Source of the DNA: Xenopus tropicalis
Taxonomy: Eukaryota > Chordata > Amphibia > Anura > Pipidae
Direction: 5' to 3'
DNA length: 64,000 bases
NCBI RefSeq assembly: GCF_000004195.4
Contig: NC_030677.2
Location: 45,633,142-45,697,141, forward strand
Shown here one piece after another: positions 1 to 10,433 of the stretch (position 1 is its first letter; every line of letters starts with the position of its first letter). The notes under the pieces are model-generated. The model saw only the letters and a list, made by a program, of their open reading frames with translations. It did not search any database and was not told the origin of the DNA. The translations under genes and the position numbers were made by a program.

Positions 1-577
1 GTTCACGCAGGGTCCATGTCGATGGTGAGACCTGAAGAGGTGAGGGGGTTCATGGAGGACAGTTAAAGGGACTTTTTTTTACCTAGGGGGGTTTAGTTCT
101 TCTTTAAATTTCTGACTTGGCAGCAAGCTCCAGACAAAGCTAGGCAGGAAGCCAACAAGGCTACCAAATATCCAATAACAGCCCTTATTTAGCAATCCCC
201 AGGAAGTTTTTTCATGTTTGTGTGGCTCCCCTGCTCTAGAGGAACTTACAATTTCAGAACTATGACATTGGTGGTTTGGTAAAACACCTAAGAGTCTCCA
301 GCCTCTGCCTATTGTGATTATTTTTGCTCAGACAAAGCAGCACAGGAACACAAAACATTTCTGCTGTTTGTCTTCCCATCTGACAGTATTTACAGGGTCT
401 TATATAATTTGACCTGCAAGTAACACAACAAAAACATCAAAATGTTGCATTTGCTGGACCTTTGCTAGACTGGTTGGCTGCAATGGTTTACTTCACTAAG
501 AAATGCATTGCTCTTATTACTACAACCACCAAAGTATCTAAACATACCTATAAATAGGGCTTATTTATGGCCCAAGT
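1..577. other. no gene recognised
   Basis: No convincing exon, RNA gene or recognised repeat is visible. The DNA is AT-rich, with stops in all frames. Confidence 0.5.
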
Positions 578-661
578 GCAAGTTTTATTAGGGATGTAAA
601 GTTGCCGCAAGTTGCATGTATCCAATGCAGACTAAACTTTACATCCCTAATAAACTTTGCA
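578..661. repeat. long perfect-stem hairpin (MITE-like)
   Basis: Bases 586-605 are the exact reverse complement of 634-653 (20 bp). The pairing continues outward with two mismatches to about 580 and 659. The loop is about 28 nt. Such a stem fits the core of a short inverted-repeat MITE. A small-RNA precursor is possible but unsupported. Confidence 0.6.
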
Positions 662-998
662 CCAATGTGCTCCTTCAGCCTGCTATGACCAATTACATGT
701 GAATGCATGCATTGACCCAAGGGAACCATTCAATCACCATCAGTCTGAACCTGCCGGTAATCCCAGATTTCCTGTATTGTTCCTGTTTTGATTTCTAAGT
801 CCATTTCACTTCACAGAAGGCAAACCTTGAATTCTTTTTGCCACAAGGACTATAAAAACACTGGTATTGGCTTATACTCTAAGTCCCTAATGGGCAGCAA
901 AAAGTTAACAGGATCTAATGACAAGGCAACTAGAAGTTTTCAGTGGCACTGGATTTATCTGGGGCCTCATATGAATATGTATAGACACCTATATGTAA

Positions 999-1252
999 TA
1001 TGCATGGTGGTGCAGTGGTGGGGTCCTGAGTTTGATTCTAGCTGGGGCACTATCTGACTATCTGCATAGAGTTTGTATGTACTCCAGTTTCCTTCCACAC
1101 TCCAAACACATACAATCAGGTTAATTGGCTCCTGAATAAAAAAATAACCATACTGTGTGTCCTATGGACCTTAGATTGTAAGCTCCACTGGGGCAGGGGC
1201 TCATGTGAATGTGCAAAAATGTGTCAACACTATATAAATAAATAATATAAAT
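999..1252 (+). repeat. tRNA-like SINE-type repeat
   Basis: The sequence reads GTGGTGCAGTGG, then a degenerate B-box-like GAGTTTGATTCTA near 1028. Next come a CTCCAGTTTCCTTCCACACTCCAAA block, TTAGATTGTAAGCTCCACTGGGG, and a tail of ATAAATAAATAAT. This order matches an abundant Xenopus repeat I remember with a tRNA-like head. Related 3' pieces lie at 11985-12140 and 45880-46015. There is no intact promoter and no clear target duplication, so this is an old copy. Confidence 0.55.
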
Positions 1253-2194
1253 TGTTTTGTTTAAAGTAATTTAAACTACTACAAGGGTAGCAAGTCCACA
1301 TCTACATGTGCAACAATAAAGCAATACTGTAACAAGCCATATCTATCTGAGCAGCTTTACCAGGCCAAGCATGTTGATATAATTTGCAAAAATAGCTGAT
1401 TCACATTATATTGTATTCCAGTAAAATCCATTCTGAATCTTAACCATGGTCCATTGCTCAGCTCTCCAAACAATTTTAATGGTTCATTAGCAGAAACCTT
1501 AGCTATACTAACAAGTTAACCATTTTTCTGTTCACATTTATATTTAATTAAAAGAATCATTCTTCTTGAATATTATTTTATAAATAAAATATAACACTTG
1601 GCACAGAATTAGTCTCCGTGACAGGAAAGGCAATCAAAGCTGCCATCTGAAACGTCTGGCTGGAATAAGTTGGCAAAGGTTCAGAACTGACAGGAATGCA
1701 GTCCATTCTGAATCTGACAGATCTGCAGTTTGCTCCTCAAATCAAACAGGTAGTCACATGGAATTTGGAAAACCTTATTCTACATAGGCACTTTGCGTTT
1801 ATGTAAAATTTTATTGCTAAAATGCCTACAATCTTTGCTTTAGTGGAGTTTCTGGGGAAAGGATGACATTTCAGATCTGCATTTGTAGTGCTGCATTTAT
1901 TATCTACTACCTTTATTAAACTGCAGGTAACTTGTTAGCATGCAGGTACTGATTCTTTGGCCCAGGTATATGTAAAGGGAAAACAACATACGGTACATGT
2001 AAAACAATACATGTAAAAGGTTAATAGAAACAGTGGGCTTTATACTTAGGGCTGCAGTTCAGCATAAAGTTTTTATATAGTTAGTTTCATATAGTTTTAT
2101 ATAGTTTTATAGTTTTTGCCCTATTCTTCCCAGGGGAAGCATGGTTGCATCTTCTCAAAGGAAAGGTCACATTACAACTCTACAGAAAACAAAA
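1253..2194. other. no gene recognised
   Basis: AT-rich sequence with no supported gene. A short ATATAGTTTTAT repetition lies near 2075-2115. Confidence 0.45.
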
Positions 2195-2346
2195 ACTGTA
2201 GTACCGTGTTAGCCAGTGTCAAAAATAATAATAAAAAAACAACAAAACACAAATACAAGAGTATTGTAGAAATGATACCTATATTGGCTAACAATAAAAA
2301 TACATTGCAAGCTTTCGGAGCTCTAAGGCCCCTTCATCAGGCAAAA
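2195..2346 (-). repeat. vertebrate dispersed repeat with hammerhead-like core
   Basis: On the minus strand this reads CTGATGA (2340-2334), a 5-bp stem (2332-2328 with 2321-2317, one G-U pair) with a 6-nt loop, then GAAA (2316-2313). These are the conserved elements of a hammerhead ribozyme in the right order. Beyond it are GTTAGCCAATA and TGGCTAACACGGTAC blocks that I remember from a widespread fish and frog repeat. Stem III and the UH cleavage site cannot be placed, so activity is unproven. The association with Penelope-like elements is inference. Confidence 0.45.
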
Positions 2347-2870
2347 TGCAAATGAGAACTGAAATGGCACAACATTTATACTGATAGATCAGAGAGAAGT
2401 GTTCAGCTCTCAGAGGGAGTGTTATCTAAGCATGACATCAGCATGTAAATTGGAGAATTACCATAATTTCTTGCCAGTATCACTTGTGGTACCTAAAGCC
2501 TAGATGGTTCTATTTTGTCATTTACCACCTTCTTTGGTTCTTATAGTGTAGGGCTGCAACAAGGCCAACAAGGAATTGTGAGCAAACCAACAGAAAGAAG
2601 ATGGAGTTCATGATAGATAGAAATAGTATAGATGTAATGCAAGGCTAAGGGGTCACAAATACACTAAGGCCTACAGCACCTACTGGTAAATGAAAAAGAC
2701 ACAAGCAAGTAGGAGAGGAAGGAAACAGGACAAAGAATAAAATATGTTGCAAAATCCCTGGCAAGCCAGACCAGGAATCAGAGAAAGCATTAAAAGAGCA
2801 GAAACAAGAAACAAGAAACTGCATTTAATAGAATCAAACTGCACATTCAAGAATTTACACTAAGGGGCAT
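2347..2870. other. no gene recognised
   Basis: Nothing supportable as a gene or named repeat. The stretch 2700-2850 is purine-rich. Confidence 0.4.
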
Positions 2871-2873
2871 ATT

Positions 2874-3047
2874 TATTAAGCCGTGTAAAACGAATTTGCT
2901 GAAAAAACGGCATAAAAAGCTGTGTAACATAAACAGAGAAGATCGCCGCCTGAACACCAGATTTTTAACCGTTTTTAACATAGTGAAGCCTGACGATGTG
3001 TACCGAATTTTCTCGCTGTTTTGTACACAGCATAATAAATATGCCCC
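2874..3047. mobile_element. MITE, GGGGCATATTTATTA termini, TAA duplication
   Basis: A 174-bp element begins GGGGCATATTTATTAA and ends with its inverted repeat ATAATAAATATGCCCC. It is flanked on both sides by TAA (2871-2873 and 3048-3050), a 3-bp target duplication as in PIF/Harbinger-type elements. The interior is rich in AACGGC and CGCC words. A longer relative lies at 62100-62356. Confidence 0.75.
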
Positions 3048-3075
3048 TAAATGTGACTGAAAACTGAAATCCTAG

Positions 3076-3330
3076 GGGCTAGTGTTTTATTGTAGCTTAT
3101 ATAGGTGGGTTCTTCTAAGAGGTGCCAGACATCTGTGCTTTGGTAGCCCTATGTGGACTGCTGGCCTGCAGGAGGCTCTGCTTGCAGTAAAAATGCATTT
3201 TTGTGCTTGTAAAACTTGCTTTCAAGCCAGAAATTTAAAAATTGGCACCTGCTTTGAGCCCACTTGGAGCAACATCAAAGGGTGGTGATGAGCAACATGT
3301 TGCTCCGAGCTACTGGTTAGGGATCATTGG
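3076..3330 (+). mobile_element. hAT-like MITE fragment
   Basis: It shares ordered blocks with 59289-59556: TGGTAGCCCCTAT-like, GAGGCTCTGCTTG, AACTTGC, CAAGCCAG, GCACCTGCTTT and AGCAACATGTTGCTC. The right end, CTACTGGTTAGGGATCATTG, resembles a hAT inverted repeat. The left half is badly degraded, and no target duplication is readable. Confidence 0.55.
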
Positions 3331-6300
3331 TACTTCTTCTAAACCATAAAGCAGGTCTTGGATTGAGTATAAGGAGGTATCAGCACCATGACATGCTGTT
3401 CAATATACTGATGTGGAGTATTGTCTAAACAAAACAATAATTAACCTAGTCAAAGATAGTGTAATTATTTACATGACCTTTGAATATCTTCATTAGAAGG
3501 AGTCCTGCTATAGTAATATAAAGCCCGGAACAAATCTATTGACTTCATGGAAATGACCATATTTATCTTAATTTATATTTCTGTTGCATAAAGCACCAGT
3601 GTGAATGTGAATGATTCATGAAACCCCATTGGGAGTTTAGCGTAGGTTGACAAATAGGTGTTGTGATGCTGATCTATTCACACTTCACCATTACCCCAAG
3701 CTTTGTAAGAATCAGTAGTTATTGGTTGTTCAAACCTACAGTACAATACAAGACTCTCCTGTCTCGCAGGAATCTGGAGTGTTAGAGTGAATAAGAGGAC
3801 AATGATTGGACAATATTAGTTAAACATAACACAGCAAGTAATCTGTAGGGCTTGTTTTTAGCTTCTATTAAACTATCTGCAGAGTGCACTACATAAAACA
3901 GAATTAAATCGACCATACAATTGTTCTAAATATTAATAAATTTGAAAGTTCCTGCCTGAGCATTGAAATGTTCTGACTCTCTCTTCATCACATACTAGAT
4001 TACAGAAACCAATTAAATGAGAAAATCGCAAGTAATTTGGGATGGTAAATGATTTTCTTCACATGGGTTGCTGAATATTTTATGAAAAAGCTATTTAATT
4101 AAAAAAATACATACATTGTTATTAACAGCTATTCAGTAGATATCCCTTGAGAGACTCATTTCATGCAGAGTGAAGCAGTTTTTTTTAACAACATAATAAC
4201 ATATCCCTATAGACATTTCTGCATACTTTTAATTCCTTTTATAAATATACATCATACAGTTACCCCAGTTGGCACAAATGCTTGCAGAATGGCACATGTT
4301 GATAAGGATTTTGGAAAGTGAAGAGTACAGTGACTTTGTCCCATACTGTATGTACAGTACACATATTGCAATGGACTCTCATAAAGCTTAATTGGACTTC
4401 TAGGTCTTTTAGTTCTGTCAGTTTACTGACAAAGTCATCAGTTTTGCAGAAAACATACGGCCCTTTTAAATGGATATGCACTTTGTGCAATAATATTTCT
4501 AATAGTATGGAGTGAAGAATAGTGCATTGTGAAATATCAATTGTTTATTCTTATTTTTGCAACTTTTTCCATTTATGACTTTTATAAAATGTGCAATGTG
4601 ACCATAAGCATAGATCGAAAAAACAAGTGAAAAATGTGCTTGTTCTATATACCCATAGCAACAAATAAGATGTTTGCTTTCAAGCCTGCTACTCACCCCC
4701 CCCCCCCCATTCTTCATTTTGCCAAATATTCATAGTCTTATACTGTAACTATTAATACTCATAATAATATTTAAGCCATTGCACGTAAGTAAATTTTCAT
4801 TCTGAAAATACTGAAACCATTAAAAGCAGTAACAGTATTTAAACTATGGCTTTAATTTAAAATTGCCTTGATGTATATACATGGGATTAAAAAGAAACCA
4901 TGGGATTAAAAATAAATCACCTTGATAATATTCGTTGCATGTCTAATCTCATCTATCTACAGTATTTAACTCAGAAAATGTATTTGATAATTGCCTTTAA
5001 CCTTCATCAGTAATCAATCTGCCTATCTTGCTAGATTGTCTAATGCATTTGCTGACATATTTTGTTGTTCAATATTTTAATGCTCATTTTTACACATTTT
5101 TTGCCACTTTGCCTATGGGGACAGATGAATACTGTAGAATAGGTTCAGCACCACTAAATTCATAAGGGAGGAGGCACATACAGTAGGTATCGCACCTCCA
5201 GCCCCCTACCTGTGCTATAACTTGTGTGTCATTCAGTTAGTATGGGGGACACAGGAAGGAGCGGCCCTGTACTTGCTGCTTGCCCCATGGCCTAGCCTGC
5301 ACCTTCTGAGACTGAGTTTAGTACATCACACCAGCATAAGGTGCACAATGCCGACAAGCCACTACCTGTGAGACTGACTAACAAACAGAGCAGTTTTCTA
5401 TAACAACCAGTAAGTTGTTTCCTTAATTTTCCAACACTTTGAAGACTCTTCAAAGCTAATTTGTCTTCTGCACCTACTGTACGCATATTAGTGCTATATA
5501 TCTTTTTTTTCTGAGAGCAAAATCTCTCAGATCGCAAACATCTAAATAATTGTCAGGGCACATTAGGTATCAGTACTGAAATCATTTTGAATATATTATG
5601 TTTCATGGGGCAAGCAAGTAGCCACTAGACTTTTGTGCAAACCAGCAAGATAATGAAAGGCTATTAAAGTCACCAGCTTGATCACAGATATATTACAAAA
5701 CATCACTAATTCTTTATAGAGGATTTATGCATCTATAATTTACATGTTTTCGACATGACTTTTCATATGAAATTAGCTTGTTATTTTAGCCTCATTTTGA
5801 AATCTAGTTGTTAGTCATAAAATGAAGTTACTCATTACATAGCCAGTGTATTTATGAAATTTTAATGGAATTAAATTGGGCCAGTGCAGTTGAAAATGTA
5901 CACAATGTATGCAGCAGTATAACATTACACACACACGCCCCCCAATAGCTTACAATATAACATCTTATTTCAGTTATCATATGTTTAGTTAATTCCTTCA
6001 TATTCTTTAAGAACTGCTTATTAATTTTACAAAATATAAAAGGCAATGTATGTGCCAAAGATATGAATTTTACTATGTCAATTTCATTAAAGATCCTGAT
6101 GGGTTTACGGTTTTTTTAAGTCCTACTGGCAATGTCATGAAAGAACCTTGTGCAGTTTTAAGGGATCCAGACAAGTCAATGCAGTTTCATATAGCTCTTA
6201 CTTAGGATGTTCAATCATTGCAGCACAGCAGATTTTCAGGATATAAACCCTACTTAAACACCCACAGACACAGGATTTAGCTTGATTGCAATCTTTGCAG

Positions 6301-6825
6301 GAATGCATTCATGAAGGTACAATGACTTCTATTGATCTTCCATTGAGTACAATGTCATAGTGTGTTGCAATAAACTGCACCTGATTGCTAACTAATGGCA
6401 ATCCGCGAGCTGGTTTTCAGATATTTCTACAAACTAACTGCAGTCTAAACCTTGGCTGAGATAGATTTTTACCTTCCTGATTAAACCCAAGTAATAACTC
6501 ACTGTGTGATCAAATGTGGTGCAATATCCATATGTATTCAGCTATTGTTACTACAAAGAAGGAATACAATCCTATTTGGTTAAATTGTGTTATCCTAATC
6601 CTGAATGCTAGCTCCATACATTCTCTGTATTGTTATGATGTACTAACCAAATCAATTACAATTCGATAGAATAAGAATTTTGTATAAACTACACCAGGAC
6701 ATGGTTAAAGTGCTTGATGAAAATGGCATAGAAAGTTATTCATAGGGCAAATGTGCTTTGCTCACCTTCACTTTTTAAAAAGGTCAGGAAAACAATACAG
6801 GTGTAGTTTTTTTTAGTGTATCTAT
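3331..6825. other. long gene-free stretch
   Basis: No exon-like ORF, RNA gene or recognised repeat. A run of 13 C lies at 4696-4708. All open frames are under about 85 codons and look like chance. Confidence 0.4.
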
Positions 6826-7020
6826 GTATAACTTTATTTATAAAGTGCCACAAGGGTACGCAGCGATGTACAATCTTACAAAATTACACACAGGAAGTAA
6901 CAAGGGTTATAATAAATAAATATACAAATGCATAGGGAATAAGTGCCATGTGGTATGGGACACAGTAGGAAGGAGTGCAATGTGTTTAGTGTGATGTGTG
7001 TGTTAGTGTGATATGTTTAG
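6826..7020 (-). repeat. fragment of an abundant Xenopus repeat
   Basis: It contains TTTATTTATAAAGTGCC, then ACGCAGCGATGTACAAT, TAACAAGGGTTATAATAAATAAAT and GTGGTATGGGACACA. The first two blocks recur at 15348-15400 and near 19075-19110. They correspond in reverse complement to the 3' end of a dispersed retroposon. A short GTGTGATGTGTTTAGT repetition follows. Confidence 0.45.
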
Positions 7021-7127
7021 TGTGATGACTGCCATACATAAATTCTGCTAAAAGACTGCTGCAATCAGTGAAATTATTATTATAATGGAAAAACATGGTG
7101 TGTCATCTTTTAAAAAACTTTGGACTA

Positions 7128-7226
7128 AAGTTGTCCTATCGGGGGTCCCCATAAGCAGATAAGTTACCAAATCAGTCTGAAGGACCCAAATTGGCAGCTG
7201 AAATATGCCCATGTATGGCCACCTTA
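7128..7226. mobile_element. fragment of GTGGCCATACA-type MITE
   Basis: It matches the right half of the element at 13627-13920: GGGGTCCCCATA, GCAGATAAG, CCAAAT, GTCTGA and a terminal ATGTATGGCCACCTTA. The left terminus is missing. Confidence 0.55.
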
Positions 7227-7930
7227 ACTCCAATGAGGAGGAGACCTCTGTTACCACCAATATTCACTGAAATCCTTCTTGGGCCCCGGAACATTCCACA
7301 GCATTCCTACCAGCAAACCTATTATATGTTAGAGAATAATCTAGGGAAAGGCAAAGTACAAATTAGCATAAGGCAAAATTGTAATTATGTTCAGGGAAGG
7401 ACAGGTGCCAAGAGTTGTATTCAAGGATAGACAATGTTCAAAAACCAGAGAAACCAGCAATAATAAACAAATTACAATAAAAAATATTTAAATACATGTT
7501 TGAGCGGGATCTGAAGCTGGCTTGGGCCATGGCAACAGGGCAGAAAACAGAATATAAAGGGGAAATGGCATCAAAGAGAAAGGAAATAATGCTTGCACAC
7601 AAAACATTAATAGCCTGTCCCAATGCCATTATATGCCATTACACTATGGATCAGTCTGATGCACCCTCTGTCTCCAGTAGGGATGGTGAATTCCTAGTCT
7701 CCAGGTCTCCTAACAATGCAACAATAACTGCCTTTTATTTATTTTTCTAAAGGATGTGGATTCCCTCCAGTGTGTTGCAAGCCTCTAGTCAGTGAATAAT
7801 TTGTATATATTAATAATAGAATCTGGAAAGCATAAGCAAGCTGAACCTGGGTACCTACCTGAGACATAATCATGCAGCATCTATCCATGCCTTAATCAGA
7901 TACCACTGATCAACCTACATGTTCTCATCT
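7227..7930. other. no gene recognised
   Basis: Only short ORFs with no recognisable protein content. No repeat recognised. Confidence 0.4.
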
Positions 7931-8273
7931 TTAAAGGGTTTGAATTAACTTTTAGTATGTTGTAGAAAGTAATATTCTACGTCAATTTGCAACTGGTCTT
8001 TATTTTATATTATTTGTTGTTTTTGAATTATTTAGATTTTTGATCAGCAGCTCAACAATTTGGAACTTCAGCAGCTCTGGTTGCTAGGGTCCAAAATACC
8101 CTAGCAACTTCACAGTTGTTTGAATGATGGACTGGAATATAAGAATCTGAATAAAGAGATAAGTAGTACAAAAATGACAATAACAATGTATTTGTAGCCT
8201 CACAAAGCAATAGTTTAGAGGCTTTTGTGGTTAGTGAAACATTCAATGACTGAGAAGAAGAAGAAGGCAAATA

Positions 8274-8472
8274 CAGGTCCTTTTCAAAAAATTAGCATAT
8301 TGTGATAAAGTTCATTATTTTCTGTAATGTACTGATAAACATTAGACTTTCATATATTTTAGATTCATTACACACAACTGAAGTAGTTCAAGCCTTTTCT
8401 TGTTTTAATATTGATGATTGTGGCATACAGCTCATGAAAACCCAAAATTCCTATCTCAAAAAATTAGCATAT
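8274..8472 (+). repeat. left terminal inverted repeat of Tc1 element
   Basis: This 199-bp arm has outer (8284-8300) and inner (8456-8472) copies of the AAAAAATTAGCATAT direct repeat, the likely transposase-binding sites. It pairs with 9656-9854. Confidence 0.93.
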
Positions 8473-8549
8473 TTCATCCGCCCAATAAAAGAAAAGTGTT
8501 TTTAATACAAAAAAAGTCAACCTTCAAATAATTATGTTCAGTTATGCAC

Positions 8550-9526
8550 TCAATACTTGGTCGGGAATCCTTTTGCAGAAATGATTGCTTCAATGCGGCG
8601 TGGCATGGAGGCAATCAGCCTGTGGCACTGCTCAGGTGTTATGGAGGCCCAGGATGCTTCAATAGCGGCCTTAAGCTCATCCAGAGTGTTGGGTCTTGTG
8701 TCTCTCAACTTTCTCTTCACAATATCCCACAGATTCTCTATGGGGTTCAGGTCAGGAGAGTTGGCAGGCCAATTGAGCACAGTAATACCATGGTCAGTAA
8801 ACCATTTACCAGTGGTTTTGGCACTGTGAGCAGGTGCCAGGTCATGCTGAAAAATGAAATCTTCATCTCCATAAAGCTTTTCAGCAGATGGAAGCATGAA
8901 GTGCTCCAAAATCTCCTGATAGCTAGCTGCATTGACCCTGCCCTTGATAAAACACAGTGGACCAACACCAGCAGCTGACATGGCACCCCAGACCATCACT
9001 GACTGTGGGTACTTGACACTGAACTTCAGGCATTTTGGCATTTCCCTCTCCCCAGTCTTCCTCCAGACTCTGGCACCTTGATTTCCGAATGACATACTTT
9101 GGACCATTGAGCAACAGTCCAGTGCTGCTTCTCTGTAGCCCAGGTCAGGCGCTTCTGCCGCTGTTTCTGGTTCAAAAGTGGCTTGACCTGGGGAATGCAG
9201 CACCTGTAGCCCATTTCCTGCACGCGCCTGTACACGGTGGCTCTGGATGTTTCTACTCCAGACTCAGTCCACTGCTTCCGCAGGTCCCCCAAGGTCAGGA
9301 ATCGGTCCTTCTCCACAATCTTCCTCAGGGCCCAGTCACCTCTTCTCGTTGTGCAGCGTTTTCTGCCACACTTTTTCCTTCCCACAGACTTCCCACTGAG
9401 GTGCCTTGATACAGCACTCTGGGAACAGCCTATTTGTTCAGAAATTTCTTTTTGTGTCTTACCCTCTTGCTTGAGGGTGTCAATGATGGCCTTCTGGACA
9501 GCAGTCAGGTCGGCAGTCTTACCCAT
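8550..9526 (-). pseudogene. Tc1-family transposase, frameshifted, first catalytic Asp lost
   Basis: Translation from ATG at 9526 gives MGKTADLTAVQKAIIDTLK, a first helix-turn-helix (KEISEQIGCSQSAVSRHL), a basic linker (GRKKCGRKRCTTRRG) and a second HTH (TSRATVYRRVQEMGY). These form the bipartite paired-like DNA-binding domain. The frame holds to QWSKV near 9095 and then shifts. The second frame resumes at SFGNQGARVWRKTGE and runs to ISAKGFPTKY and a stop at 8550-8552. The catalytic domain keeps the second Asp (FQHDLAPAH) and the Glu (NPIENLW) with 34 residues between them, so the family is DD34E. The segment that normally holds the first Asp is missing at about 9090-9096. The deletion therefore both shifts the frame and removes a catalytic residue. 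The 977-bp span is about 45 bp shorter than a typical 340-codon gene. Confidence 0.93.
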
Positions 9527-9655
9527 GATTGCGGTTTTGAGTAATGAACCAGGCTGGGAGTTTTTAAAAGCCTCAGGAATCTTTTGCAGGTTTTTAGAGT
9601 TAATTTGTTGATTCAGATGATTAGGTTAATAGCTCGTTTAGAGAACCTTTTCATG

Positions 9656-9854
9656 ATATGCTAATTTTTTGAGATAGGAATTTTGGGTTTTCATGAGCTG
9701 TATGCCACAATCATCAATATTAAAACAAGAAAAGGCTTGAACTACTTCAGTTGTGTGTAATGAATCTAAAATATATGAAAGTCTAATGTTTATCAGTACA
9801 TTACAGAAAATAATGAACTTTATCACAATATGCTAATTTTTTTAAAAGGACCTG
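9656..9854 (-). repeat. right terminal inverted repeat of Tc1 element
   Basis: It is the reverse complement of 8274-8472. The one difference seen is in the run of A near the tip (TTTTCAAAAA on the left, TTTTAAAAAA on the right). Confidence 0.93.
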
Positions 9855-9958
9855 TAATTCAGAATCTATTAAAAAAAAGAAGCTTTTTAAAAAGTTGTTA
9901 AGAATGGACCATTTCATAACAAACTAAATGTTAACTTGAAGGTAAACCACCCCTTTAA

Positions 9959-10350
9959 TAAGTATTCCCATTTGATATTATACCTACATATCGCTATATA
10001 CCAGCTTACAGCCATAGGGAAGAAAAGCTGTTTATAAAACACCTAACAGCATATTAATGTTAACTAAAGTAGAACAATGTAGTAAGTGATAGTAGTGAAA
10101 CTTTTTGATTTCTATTACATTACCCCAGCAAAAATTAAACTGTAAAAAGTACTGCCCCTTGTCTACTTCAAAACAGACCTTTACTGGAAGCTGTTTGTCA
10201 GCACACATCCTAAGAAGAAATAGATTAGAAAAATTAGAAAAATGTTGAAAAATACTGGGTTTGTTTAACAGAAGAACCTTAACAATAACCAAACCAAAAT
10301 CACAAAAGGTGATGCCTAACTACTGACAATGCAATAGTGCGCATTCAGAG
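9959..10350. other. no gene recognised
   Basis: AT-rich, with no supported feature. Confidence 0.4.
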
Positions 10351-10433
10351 TACAGGTATAGGACCTATTATCCAGAATGCTTGGGACCAAGGCTATTAAG
10401 GGATCTTTCCGTAATTTGGATCTCCATACCTTA

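Larger units (their letters stand above)
8274..9854 (-). mobile_element. Tc1/mariner element, 1,581 bp, IR/DR type
   Basis: The ends are TA/CAGGTCC and GGACCTG/TA, so the element is flanked by TA (8272-8273 and 9855-9856), the Tc1/mariner target. The inverted repeats are 199 bp each and differ at about one position. Each arm carries the motif AAAAAATTAGCATAT twice, once at the outer and once at the inner end. That is the IR/DR layout of Sleeping Beauty-like elements. One minus-strand transposase gene lies between the arms and is broken. The near-identical arms mean little time since insertion or arm conversion, so a dead copy was probably mobilised in trans. Confidence 0.93.
7931..9958. mobile_element. 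T2/Kolobok-type MITE, split by a Tc1 element
   Basis: The left end is TTAAAGGG...GAATTAACTTTTAGTATGTT. The right end in reverse complement is TTAAAGGGGTGG...AAGTTAACATTTAGTTTGTT. Both ends carry TTAA (7931-7934 and 9955-9958). This is the terminus and target preference of T2/Kolobok MITEs, which are very abundant in Xenopus. The body is interrupted at 8274 by the Tc1 element. Without the insertion it would be about 445 bp. The GAAGAAGAAGGCAAATA block just before the insertion is typical of this family as I remember it. Confidence 0.75.

Noticed and set aside
1028..1045. tRNA gene from the B-box-like GAGTTTGATTCTA
   Set aside because: No cloverleaf can be formed. It is the head of a SINE-like repeat.
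8302..8505. 67-codon ORF repeated at 9638-9826 on the other strand
   Set aside because: Both are the same terminal inverted repeat read inward. They are not a duplicated gene.
8550..9526. Domesticated Tc1 transposase gene
   Set aside because: A deletion removes the first catalytic Asp and shifts the frame, and intact inverted repeats still surround it, so it is an ordinary dead transposon.
8544..9611. Plus-strand open frames of 90-144 codons over the Tc1 element
   Set aside because: They are antisense shadows of the transposase, which clearly reads on the minus strand.
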